A stretch of 7,861 nucleotides of DNA from Pyrinomonadaceae bacterium (GTDB lineage Bacteria; Acidobacteriota; Blastocatellia; Pyrinomonadales; Pyrinomonadaceae), in contig JAGOWF010000124.1 of the NCBI GenBank assembly GCA_018060305.1, forward strand, positions 1-7,861, given 5' to 3'. The position numbers were made by a program, and so were the translations under genes. Under the pieces are notes generated by a model. The model had not been told where the DNA came from and did not search any database. It saw only the letters and a list, made by a program, of their open reading frames with translations. Positions 1 through 5,032 of the stretch are shown piece after piece; the first letter of the stretch is position 1, and each line of letters begins with the position of its first letter.

Positions 1-100
1 CGACCGCATCGCCAAATACAACCAACTTCTCCGCATCGAAGAGGACCTCGGCGATTCTGCGACATACCCGGGCCGAAGGGCGTTTTATCAACTCGGTTAG
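1..100 (+). CDS. C-terminal end of an unidentified protein (5' end outside window)
   Basis: An open frame (codons starting at position 2) enters from the window edge and stops at TAG 98-100. It gives 32 residues beginning DRIAKYNQLLRIEE and ending GRRAFYQLG. The composition (charged amphipathic helix, then a Tyr/Pro/Gly/Arg tail) and the third-position GC look like real coding sequence, and the stop is followed directly by a large inverted repeat, as expected after a gene end. The fragment is too short to assign a family, so no function is proposed. Confidence 0.5.
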   Translation, partial: DRIAKYNQLLRIEEDLGDSATYPGRRAFYQLG

Positions 101-104
101 GCGC

Positions 105-182
105 TGCGCAAGCCCGCGCGTAAGCAATCGCGATACACTCAACGTAGAACATTTCGCCCTTGCTCACGCGCGGGCTTGTGCA
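105..182. repeat. Long inverted repeat / hairpin between two genes
   Basis: Arms 105-127 and 160-182 are complementary over 23 positions: 21 Watson-Crick pairs, one G/T pair (108/179) and one A/C mismatch (122/165). A 32-nt loop (128-159) separates them. The arm core reads CAAGCCCGCGCGT. There is no T-tract after either arm and the loop is long, so it is not a classical intrinsic terminator, although it could stop or stabilise the upstream transcript. The right arm ends 5 nt before the ATG at 188 and contains the alternative TTG start at 176, so a transcript crossing it would fold the ribosome-binding region of the next gene into the stem. A REP/MITE-like palindromic element is an alternative. 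Confidence 0.75.
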
Positions 183-187
183 ACTCG

Positions 188-694
188 ATGAACATCCGCG
201 ACGCACTTCTTGAGGCCCACTCAAAAGCCAACACGCTCAGGATCACCGACTACATCGGCGACGATCCGGCGCGGTTTGCTGAGTTGATGCGATGCATGTT
301 CGGGCCGGTCTATCGCCTGTCGCAGCGAGCGGCGTGGCCTGTAAGCTACTGCATTCAGCATCATCCGGAGATGATAAGGCCGTATTGGGGCAGGCTCGTC
401 GCCCAGCTCGAACGCGACGACGCCCACGTCGCGGTTCGCCGCAATGTTGCGCGGCTGCTCCAGTTCGTCGATATCCCAAAACGCCATCAGGGCCGCATCT
501 TTGACGCTTGCTACGCCTTGCTCGCAGACGTGTCGCAGCCGGTGGCCGTTCGGTGCTTTTCGATGACCGTAGCCGCGAATATTGCAAAGGGCACTCCGGA
601 GTTGATGGACGAATTGCGGCTGATCGCGACCGAACATCCGGAAGCCGCGACCGCCGGCTCCCGCAGTCGTCTCCGCAAGATCTTTGGGGCATAA
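188..694 (+). CDS. HEAT/ARM-like helical repeat protein, function unknown
   Basis: The product is 168 aa and almost entirely alpha-helical by inspection. Residues ~25-150 form paired helices: a segment with SQRAAWPVSYCIQHHPE, then VRRNVARLLQFVDIPKRHQG, then QPVAVRCFSMTVAANIAKGTPEL. This is the pattern of HEAT-like repeats, and it resembles short conserved bacterial proteins that databases often call HEAT-repeat protein or, wrongly, adenylosuccinate lyase. I see no catalytic motif, signal peptide or membrane segment, so a cytoplasmic scaffold or binding role is inferred. ATG 188 is preferred; an in-frame TTG at 176 lies inside the right arm of the inverted repeat and would add only four residues. 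No clear Shine-Dalgarno sequence precedes either start. The stop is 41 nt before the antitoxin gene. Confidence 0.75.
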   Translation: MNIRDALLEAHSKANTLRITDYIGDDPARFAELMRCMFGPVYRLSQRAAWPVSYCIQHHPEMIRPYWGRLVAQLERDDAHVAVRRNVARLLQFVDIPKRHQGRIFDACYALLADVSQPVAVRCFSMTVAANIAKGTPELMDELRLIATEHPEAATAGSRSRLRKIFGA

Positions 695-699
695 AAATT

Positions 700-735
700 A
701 TTGCTATGGATGGCAAAAATTGTTATGGTAACCTC
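700..735 (+). promoter_or_regulatory. Candidate promoter and operator of the ParDE-type operon
   Basis: Two near-identical 10-mers, ATTGCTATGG (700-709) and ATTGTTATGG (719-728), lie 19 bp apart, about two helical turns, on the same face of DNA. They overlap a possible sigma70 promoter: -35 TTGCTA (701-706), a 17-bp spacer and -10 TATGGT (724-729). Ribbon-helix-helix antitoxins typically bind such short repeats over their own promoter, so this is a plausible autoregulatory operator. The -10 ends only 6 nt before ATG 736, which would make the mRNA nearly leaderless; no Shine-Dalgarno is visible, which fits. Each box matches the consensus at only four of six positions. Confidence 0.35.
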
Positions 736-1008
736 ATGAATGTTTCCCTTTCACCAGAACTCGAGAAGATGATCGTGGCAAAGGTCCAGAGCGGAATGTA
801 CAACACCGCAAGTGAGGTCGTCCGTGAAGGGCTCAGGCTCATTCAGCAGCGTGACGAAATACGTGAGAAGAAGCTTGCGGCGCTTCGTGCCGATCTTCGA
901 GCCGGGGTTGAAGCGATCGAGGCAGGCCGAACTGTTAACGGAGAAGAGTTTCTGCTTACATGGAAAACGCGGCTCGAAAACCGCATAGAAAAACATGAAT
1001 CAGTATGA
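736..1008 (+). CDS. Type II antitoxin, ParD-like ribbon-helix-helix protein
   Basis: This 90-aa protein has the ParD/CopG layout. A short beta strand begins at NVSLSPELEK (residues 2-11), followed by helix-turn-helix residues GMYNTASEVVREGLRLI (20-36), the DNA-binding and dimerising ribbon-helix-helix. A long charged helix (37-90) is expected to wrap the toxin. ATG 736 was chosen because ParD proteins begin at this strand; an in-frame ATG at 706 would add MDGKNCYGNL, which has no family counterpart and overlaps the likely promoter. The 3' end overlaps the toxin gene by 14 nt (995-1008), the usual arrangement for coupled translation. It should neutralise the downstream ParE-like toxin and repress its own operon. 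The family assignment is strong; binding specificity is not predictable. Confidence 0.9.
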   Translation: MNVSLSPELEKMIVAKVQSGMYNTASEVVREGLRLIQQRDEIREKKLAALRADLRAGVEAIEAGRTVNGEEFLLTWKTRLENRIEKHESV

Positions 1009-1285
1009 GTTGTCCGATCCGGCACGCGACGATCTTGACGAGATATTTGGGTATATCTCAGAGGATAACGAATCCGCCGCCCTTGCTATCGTCATACGCG
1101 TTCTGGATCTGTGCAGCCGACTTGCTGAGCATCCCCGGATGGGAAGAACCCGGGACGAGCTTCAGGAAGGCCTTCGAAGCATTCCTCTTGGGACTTTCAT
1201 CGTCTTTTATCGTATTTGGGCTGGCAAGGTAGTCATTACCCGTGTCCTCCATGCCGCGCGAGATATCGATGAGATCTTTAGCTAG
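995..1285 (+). CDS. Type II toxin of the ParE/RelE superfamily
   Basis: The 96-aa product shows the ParE toxin pattern. The N-terminal helical hairpin has YELSDPARDDLDEIFGYI (residues 4-21). The central signature follows: HPRMGRTRDEL (46-56), then GLRSIPLGTFIVFYRI (59-74). It closes with VVITRVLHAARDIDEIF (79-95). The GLRS.P...F.VFYR strand and RVLHAARDI ending are characteristic of ParE, whose studied members poison DNA gyrase, unlike ribosome-dependent RelE RNases. I infer the same target here, but substrates in this family cannot be told from sequence alone. It starts within the last codons of the antitoxin gene (ATG 995), with TAG at 1283-1285. All core motifs are present, so the toxin looks intact. 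Confidence 0.9.
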   Translation: MNQYELSDPARDDLDEIFGYISEDNESAALAIVIRVLDLCSRLAEHPRMGRTRDELQEGLRSIPLGTFIVFYRIWAGKVVITRVLHAARDIDEIFS

Positions 1286-1338
1286 TTCCGGGCTGCGGAC
1301 AGACTATTTTGTCACTGCTCTGCTCACACGCCGTCGGT

Positions 1339-1344
1339 TATAAT
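1339..1344 (+). promoter_or_regulatory. -10 box (TATAAT) upstream of the phosphoglycerate mutase homologue
   Basis: A perfect TATAAT lies 25 nt before ATG 1370, placing a start of transcription near 1350 and giving a leader of about 20 nt. No convincing -35 exists at 17-18 bp; TTGTCA at 1309-1314 is 24 bp away, which is too far. The ATG at 1343 overlaps this box, another reason to reject it as the protein start. The 84-nt gap after the toxin gene contains no evident terminator, so read-through from the toxin-antitoxin operon is possible. Confidence 0.45.
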
Positions 1345-1369
1345 GGGTTTAGGCTCTACTTGTCTCTCG

Positions 1370-2905
1370 ATGGATACCAAACAACCGATAAATGATCGCC
1401 CGCTGGCCCTTGTGATCCTCGACGGCTGGGGCTATGCTCCGCGGACCGAGGGCAATGCCATTGCTATTGCGCATACGCCGTATTACGACGAGATATGTCG
1501 GCAATTTCCGATGACCACCTTGTCCGCCGCAGGCGCGGACGAGCAGCCGGGCAACGCCGAGATCGGACACTTGAACATCGGCACCGGCCGCGTTGCTCGA
1601 ACCGAGGCGGCGCGGATAAGGTCCGCAGTCGCATCAGGTGAGTTTCTCGAGAACGGTGTGCTACACCGCGCATTCTCACGCGCGAAGGAGAAAGGCTCCG
1701 ACGTGCACCTCATTGGCCTGATAAGCGACGCGGGCGTGCATTCATCGACCGAAAACCTATTTGCCCTTATTCGTCTCGCAAAGATCAACGGCCTGAAGAA
1801 CGTCTTTATCCACTGCATCCTCGATGGCGTCGATGTGCCGCCGCGCACGGCAGACGTGTATCTCGAGGCGCTCGAAATAAAGCTCGCTGACATTGGCATT
1901 GGGCAGATCGCGACGATGTGCGGACGGTTCTTTGCGATGGACACGGGCGAGAATTGGGAACGGACGGCCCGCGCTTTCACCATGCTCGTTCATGCCGAGG
2001 GCGAACGCAGCCGCGATGCGGTTTCGTCGATACGCAATTCGTTCCTGCGCGGCATCGCTGACGAATTTACCTCGCCGATCGTGATAGAAAAGGCTCCCGA
2101 CATTCCCGTGGCGACGGTCAAGAATGGCGACCTTGTCGTTTTCTTTAATCATCGCGCCGACGGAATGCGGCAGCTCGTCCGTTCGCTGTGCGTCCCTGAG
2201 GGCGAGAGCGGAGCAAAGCCGGACATCGATACGGTCGGCCTTGTCGAATACGACTCGGCCTTTAATCTCCCCGCGGCGTTCAGGCAGGAACCTGAGAAGA
2301 ATTCGCTTACCGAGGTTTTAGCTGCGAACGAGATCCCAAACATAAAGATCACCGAGCCCGCACGATATCCGCACCTGACGTGGTTCTTTAACGGCGGCGC
2401 CGATTCACCGTCGCGATGGGAGCAGCAGATACTCGTAGGCGATGCGGCCAGCCGCCTGGCAGATACCCCGCCGGAATCAGCGAGCTTTAAGATCGCTGAC
2501 AAGCTTCGTCGCGGCATCGCGTCCACGCCAAATGGTGTTTTTGTCGTGAATATACCGGCCGTGGGGCTCGTCGCCGAGACGGGCGACCTCGACCGCACTG
2601 TGGCAGCGATCCAATACGTCGATACCTGTCTTGGCGGCATCTGCGAACGCGTTGCCGAGGCCGGCGGCGTCGCAATTATCACGTCAACACACGGAAATTG
2701 CGAAGAGATGGTCCACGCCGACAGCGGCGAGCCGAGCTATTCGCCGACGGACAATCCGGTGCCGTTCCACTTTCTTGATTTCCGATCAGAGGGCGTTAGA
2801 CTGCGTGATCACGGCACGCTGGCCGACATTGCTCCGACCATTCTGGGGATACTCGATCTCGAAAAACCCGCTGAGATGACCGGCTCTGACCTGAGGATGT
2901 TGTAG
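1370..2905 (+). CDS. Cofactor-independent phosphoglycerate mutase homologue with degenerate active site (probable pseudoenzyme)
   Basis: The 511-aa length is normal for GpmI (alkaline phosphatase superfamily), the enzyme that interconverts 3- and 2-phosphoglycerate using two Mn ions and a phosphoserine. Scaffold motifs remain in order: LVILDGWG (14-21), GNAEIGHLNIGTGR (61-74), GLISDAGVHS (116-125), LDGVDVPP (151-158), GRFFAMD (185-191), FFNHRAD (258-264), TWFFNGG (337-343), THGN (440-443), NPVPF (462-466), TLADIAPTILG (483-493). Catalytic positions are largely lost. The nucleophile Ser of GNSEVGH is Ala63. The metal Asp and His of the DMVGH motif are Gly399 and Glu403. Asp of ADHGN is Thr440, and His of AHT is Pro459. 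Substrate Arg residues are Val154, Thr192 and Gly265, and Lys is Arg332. Asp18, His124, Asp155, Arg186, Arg262 and His441 persist. Ordinary mutase activity is therefore unlikely. ATG 1370 was chosen over ATG 1343, which overlaps a TATAAT and has no family counterpart. Confidence 0.85.
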   Translation: MDTKQPINDRPLALVILDGWGYAPRTEGNAIAIAHTPYYDEICRQFPMTTLSAAGADEQPGNAEIGHLNIGTGRVARTEAARIRSAVASGEFLENGVLHRAFSRAKEKGSDVHLIGLISDAGVHSSTENLFALIRLAKINGLKNVFIHCILDGVDVPPRTADVYLEALEIKLADIGIGQIATMCGRFFAMDTGENWERTARAFTMLVHAEGERSRDAVSSIRNSFLRGIADEFTSPIVIEKAPDIPVATVKNGDLVVFFNHRADGMRQLVRSLCVPEGESGAKPDIDTVGLVEYDSAFNLPAAFRQEPEKNSLTEVLAANEIPNIKITEPARYPHLTWFFNGGADSPSRWEQQILVGDAASRLADTPPESASFKIADKLRRGIASTPNGVFVVNIPAVGLVAETGDLDRTVAAIQYVDTCLGGICERVAEAGGVAIITSTHGNCEEMVHADSGEPSYSPTDNPVPFHFLDFRSEGVRLRDHGTLADIAPTILGILDLEKPAEMTGSDLRML

Positions 2906-2908
2906 AAT
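2903..2908 (+). promoter_or_regulatory. Possible -10 box (TAGAAT) before thymidine kinase
   Basis: TAGAAT overlaps the TAG stop of the preceding gene and ends 13 nt before ATG 2922. It matches the -10 consensus at five of six positions, and the base before it completes TGTAGAAT. No -35 is recognisable, so this is only a weak internal-promoter candidate. Co-transcription with the upstream gene across the 16-nt gap is equally likely. Confidence 0.25.
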
Positions 2909-2921
2909 CATCCTTTTGGTT

Positions 2922-3539
2922 ATGGTTGAAGAATTAGTTTTCGACAGTGCTGACGAGCGCCGCAAGGTGCGTCACAACGGCACCGGCTGGATCGAGGTGA
3001 TCGCCGGATCGATGTTCTCGGGCAAGTCTGAGGAGCTTATCCGCAGGCTGAACCGCGCCCGCATCGCGCGGCAAAAGGTGCAGGTGTTCAAGCCCGTGAT
3101 CGATGCCCGTTATTCGGTCGAGGAGATCGCGTCGCACTCCGGGCAAAAGCACGTTTCCGTGCCCGTGGCTGATACGGCCGCGATGCTCGCCCTCATCGAG
3201 AGCGATACAGAGGTCGTTGGCATTGACGAAGGGCAATTCTTTGACGACGCCATCGTAAAGGCCGTAAATGAGCTGGCCGCGAGCGGCCGGCGCGTGATCA
3301 TCGCCGGGCTCGATCAGGATTACACGGGCACGCCGTTCGAACCGATGCCTCGGCTGTTGGCGATCGCCGAGTTCATAACAAAGATCCACGCGATCTGCGT
3401 AAAATGCGGCTCGACCGCAAATTTTACTCAACGCACAGTCGAATCCGACGCTCTCGTCGAGGTCGGTGCCGCCGACAAATACGAGGCCCGCTGCCGCCGC
3501 TGCTTCGTCCCCCACGCCGACGCACCGACATTGACATAA
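2922..3539 (+). CDS. tdk: Thymidine kinase, type II (TK1-like)
   Basis: Thymidine kinase phosphorylates thymidine to dTMP with ATP in the cytoplasmic salvage pathway. The 205-aa product has every family landmark. The P-loop is GSMFSGKS (residues 29-36). Arg/Lys-rich KVQVFKP follows at 52-58. The Walker B/catalytic segment is VVGIDEGQFF (98-107), with Glu103 as the expected base. The nucleoside-side strand is GLDQDYTGTPFEPMP (129-143). A structural zinc site is formed by Cys159, Cys162, Cys191 and Cys194, and the substrate lasso holds YEAR at 187-190. An N-terminal extension of about 20 residues precedes the first strand. ATG 2922 is preferred; a TTG at 2916 would add two residues. No clear Shine-Dalgarno precedes it. 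It lies 16 nt after the mutase homologue, suggesting a shared transcript. It appears fully functional. Confidence 0.95.
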   Translation: MVEELVFDSADERRKVRHNGTGWIEVIAGSMFSGKSEELIRRLNRARIARQKVQVFKPVIDARYSVEEIASHSGQKHVSVPVADTAAMLALIESDTEVVGIDEGQFFDDAIVKAVNELAASGRRVIIAGLDQDYTGTPFEPMPRLLAIAEFITKIHAICVKCGSTANFTQRTVESDALVEVGAADKYEARCRRCFVPHADAPTLT

Positions 3540-3543
3540 GGAG

Positions 3544-3562
3544 TATAATTTTCCCGAGGAGA
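3544..3562 (+). promoter_or_regulatory. -10 box and ribosome-binding site of the second toxin-antitoxin operon
   Basis: TATAAT (3544-3549) starts 4 nt after the thymidine kinase stop, and the purine-rich GAGGAGA (3556-3562) lies 10 nt before ATG 3573. That is a slightly long but usable Shine-Dalgarno spacing. Transcription from this -10 would begin around 3556, leaving a very short leader. The nearby TTGACA (3531-3536) is only 7 bp from the -10, too close to be its -35, and no other -35 is evident. Confidence 0.4.
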
Positions 3563-3572
3563 TCGAATCCGT

Positions 3573-3785
3573 ATGGAAACAACATTCGCTACAGTTGTGG
3601 ACGAAGTCAGGCAGCTTTCAACTGACGAAAAGATAGAACTCGTTGAAATAATTCAGCGTGACCTGGTCGATGTCCGTCGAGACGAGATCCTCGAGAATTG
3701 CGCGGAAGCGAAAAGTGAATATGAGGCAGGAAAACTAGTATTCACATCTAATGTTGATGAACTAATGGCGTCGCTTGATGATTGA
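3573..3785 (+). CDS. Putative antitoxin of a RelE/YafQ-type pair
   Basis: This is a 70-aa acidic, mainly helical protein. The N-terminal part (FATVVDEVRQLSTDEKIELV, residues 5-24) is a helix typical of small antitoxin or addiction-module proteins. A long helix with alternating charge follows (25-52). The tail, SNVDELMASLDD, is the kind of C-terminal segment that pairs with a toxin. No ribbon-helix-helix, HTH or AbrB-type DNA-binding motif is obvious, so whether it represses its own promoter is unclear. The call rests mostly on position: it overlaps the toxin start by 8 nt (3778-3785), as antitoxin genes commonly do. Codon use is more AT-rich than in the flanking tdk gene, consistent with acquisition by transfer. 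Confidence 0.75.
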   Translation: METTFATVVDEVRQLSTDEKIELVEIIQRDLVDVRRDEILENCAEAKSEYEAGKLVFTSNVDELMASLDD

Positions 3786-4050
3786 GGTTGCCTTCAGTAC
3801 GGCATTCAAACGATCGCTGGTCCGTGCGATCAAAAATAATGCGGCCCGCCAAAGGAGATTTGAAGCGGCTCTCAAATTGTTTGTACAGGATCCATTCACC
3901 GAATCCCTTAAAACTCATAAGCTCGCCGGCCGACTCAGCGGTCACTACAGCTTCTCCGTCGAATACGACCTCCGCGTGATTTTTCGCTTTGTTGAATCTG
4001 ATAAGGCCCTGTTCGAGTCCATCGGTTCACACGACGAAGTCTATTTTTGA
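3778..4050 (+). CDS. Type II toxin, RelE/YafQ-like mRNA interferase
   Basis: The 90-aa protein has the RelE-superfamily fold pattern. Two N-terminal helices contain AFKRSLVRAIKNN (residues 9-21). A beta sheet follows with HKLAGRLSGHYSFSVEYD (47-64) and LRVIFRF (65-71), and the end is ESIGSHDEVYF (80-90). The spacing of His47, Asp64, Arg66 and the near-C-terminal His85 in a G-S-H-D-E motif matches the YafQ/StbE branch. Studied members of that branch cut mRNA on the ribosome, and the C-terminal His is part of the active site. ATG 3778 is preferred over the in-frame TTG at 3775; either overlaps the antitoxin stop, suggesting translational coupling. It ends 4 nt from the stop of the converging lipoprotein gene. 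The toxin looks intact. The exact branch (YafQ or another RelE-like group) is less certain than the superfamily. Confidence 0.88.
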   Translation: MIEVAFSTAFKRSLVRAIKNNAARQRRFEAALKLFVQDPFTESLKTHKLAGRLSGHYSFSVEYDLRVIFRFVESDKALFESIGSHDEVYF

Positions 4051-4054
4051 CGGC

Positions 4055-4711
4055 CTACTTCGGGATTTTGACCGAATACATTACGGCCGCGAAATCGTCT
4101 CGGTGCTTGTCAAAATTCGAGCCCTTAGTCGACAGGATCACATTTATCTGTTGAGTTTTTCCGCCTCGCTTGCGAAAGGCGATCCATTGATGCCGTCTCG
4201 GATCATCGCGTTGCGAGGGCATCGCTTCCGTCCACTCGACTCCGCGAAGACCGTCGAGCTCGAGCCTTCTTGCCTTTTCGTACTCTCCGGCCTCGGCCTT
4301 GCCGACGGCGGTGTCATACGTTCCTTTTAGGCTGATTTCGGCCGGGAATGAATCTGGCAGATCAGACACCGATACGATGATAAAGGCATTGTCGGCAGAG
4401 CCGTAGTTGAACATCCGCTCATCCACCTTGATCTTTTTCCAGCCGGCGGGCAGCTTCCACGAGATCCCCTGATCGTCCCATTTCGTTTCCGTAGCGGCGT
4501 CGACTATCGCTTGCTGGGCCGGGGTCATTGATGCCTTCTCGGCCTCGCCGGGCGGTGTCCGCCCGCCGTCGGCCCAGCCACCCGGCGGCGCGTTTGGGTT
4601 AGTGTTGGCGGGCGAATTCGTGCTGTCGCCGCTGATACTCTTGAGCTTGTCCTGCAGTCCGCAGAACGTCATCGCAAACATCATCACACCGATCGTAAGG
4701 CCCGTTTTCAT
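4055..4711 (-). CDS. Probable lipoprotein with Asn/Pro/Gly-rich linker and PsbP-like globular domain
   Basis: The 218-aa product starts with a short signal sequence, MKTGLTIGVMMFAMTF, followed by Cys17, the only cysteine in the protein, and Gly18. A low-complexity linker (residues ~27-60) is rich in Asn, Pro, Gly and Ser, as usual for tethered surface or periplasmic lipoproteins. A globular domain (~77-218) begins SWKLPAGWKKIKVDE and alternates strands and helices. The LPAGW opening and the ending FAAVMYSVKIP recall PsbP/Mog1-like or DUF1795-type folds, but that is only a resemblance. The lipobox is irregular (Thr-Phe before Cys instead of Ala/Gly/Ser). The start is supported by GGAG (plus-strand 4720-4723), 8 nt before the ATG. 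The gene converges on the YafQ-like toxin gene with 4 nt between stops and no visible terminator. Confidence 0.7.
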   Translation of the reverse strand: MKTGLTIGVMMFAMTFCGLQDKLKSISGDSTNSPANTNPNAPPGGWADGGRTPPGEAEKASMTPAQQAIVDAATETKWDDQGISWKLPAGWKKIKVDERMFNYGSADNAFIIVSVSDLPDSFPAEISLKGTYDTAVGKAEAGEYEKARRLELDGLRGVEWTEAMPSQRDDPRRHQWIAFRKRGGKTQQINVILSTKGSNFDKHRDDFAAVMYSVKIPK

Positions 4712-4940
4712 CCTTTTGTCTCCGTTCTAGTTGCCCTATTGTTACAGCGAAGCTGGCCGAATGCAACGACCGTGAATTTCTTCGCGCTTTGGCGCGAAAA
4801 ACCTCGCACCAAATGGCGTTCAGCCACGGCTCCCTAATGTAAACACGACTCTAGATCGATCGCCATTTCGGCACACCGATTGCCCTGTATATGAGATCGT
4901 CCGGCAGCCTTCAGGCGGCCGAATGTTCACGGGTGTCTTT

Positions 4941-4970
4941 TTGACGACATTAGAAGCACTGTACTTATGG
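4941..4970 (+). promoter_or_regulatory. Weak candidate promoter for the secreted repeat protein
   Basis: TTGACG (4941-4946) is a good -35 match. At the right distance lie only weak -10 candidates (CTTATG 4964-4969, or TTATGG 4965-4970). A start near 4977 would give a leader of about 55 nt. The second TTGACG (4993-4998) has no -10 at usable spacing. Confidence 0.25.
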
Positions 4971-5022
4971 AAAATCAACCATAGGGCATCGGTTGACGAC
5001 GCCGGTTAGCCTTATCCAAACC

Positions 5023-5027
5023 GGAGG
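5023..5027 (+). promoter_or_regulatory. Ribosome-binding site deciding the start of the secreted repeat protein
   Basis: GGAGG is the strongest Shine-Dalgarno in the window. It is 5 nt from ATG 5033 and 8 nt from the adjacent ATG 5036, so either Met codon could be used; the difference is one residue before the signal peptide. Confidence 0.75.
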
Positions 5028-5032
5028 CAGAC

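Larger units (their letters stand above)
4712..5032. other. 321-nt divergent intergenic region
   Basis: This spacer separates the leftward lipoprotein gene from the rightward secreted-protein gene, so it must hold both promoters unless transcripts enter from outside. No credible small ORF or RNA gene was seen. A 7-bp hairpin (TTCGCGC 4781-4787, loop TTTG, GCGCGAA 4792-4798) has no T-tract on either strand. The octamer TTGACGAC occurs twice (4941-4948 and 4993-5000), each followed within 5 nt by TTAG. A short palindrome GATCGATC lies around 4855-4862. Confidence 0.6.

Noticed and set aside
508..735. Extension of the ParD-like antitoxin frame back to position 508
   Set aside because: The extra 76 residues lie in an alternative frame of the HEAT-like gene, are Arg/Ser-rich shadow sequence and have no place in ParD proteins, which begin at the NVSL strand (ATG 736).
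1483..2682. Minus-strand open frames inside the mutase homologue
   Set aside because: They are shadows of a full-length conserved-family gene and lack plausible starts or motifs.
1370..2905. Sequencing errors as the cause of the lost active-site residues in the mutase homologue
   Set aside because: The substitutions are spread over more than 1 kb, sit in continuous frame, and several need more than one base change; random errors would not target catalytic positions while leaving the scaffold motifs intact.
3531..3549. TTGACA plus TATAAT as a consensus promoter
   Set aside because: The boxes are only 7 bp apart, far below the 16-18 bp needed, and TTGACATAA is also the end of the thymidine kinase coding sequence.
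3989..4330. 113-codon open frame on the + strand across the toxin end and the lipoprotein gene
   Set aside because: It is antisense to the lipoprotein and out of frame with the toxin; its sequence is low-quality shadow, whereas both overlapped genes have family or signal-peptide support.
4781..4798. Hairpin TTCGCGC-TTTG-GCGCGAA as a terminator
   Set aside because: The stem is only 7 bp, no T-run follows on either strand, and it lies in a divergent region where no transcript should end.
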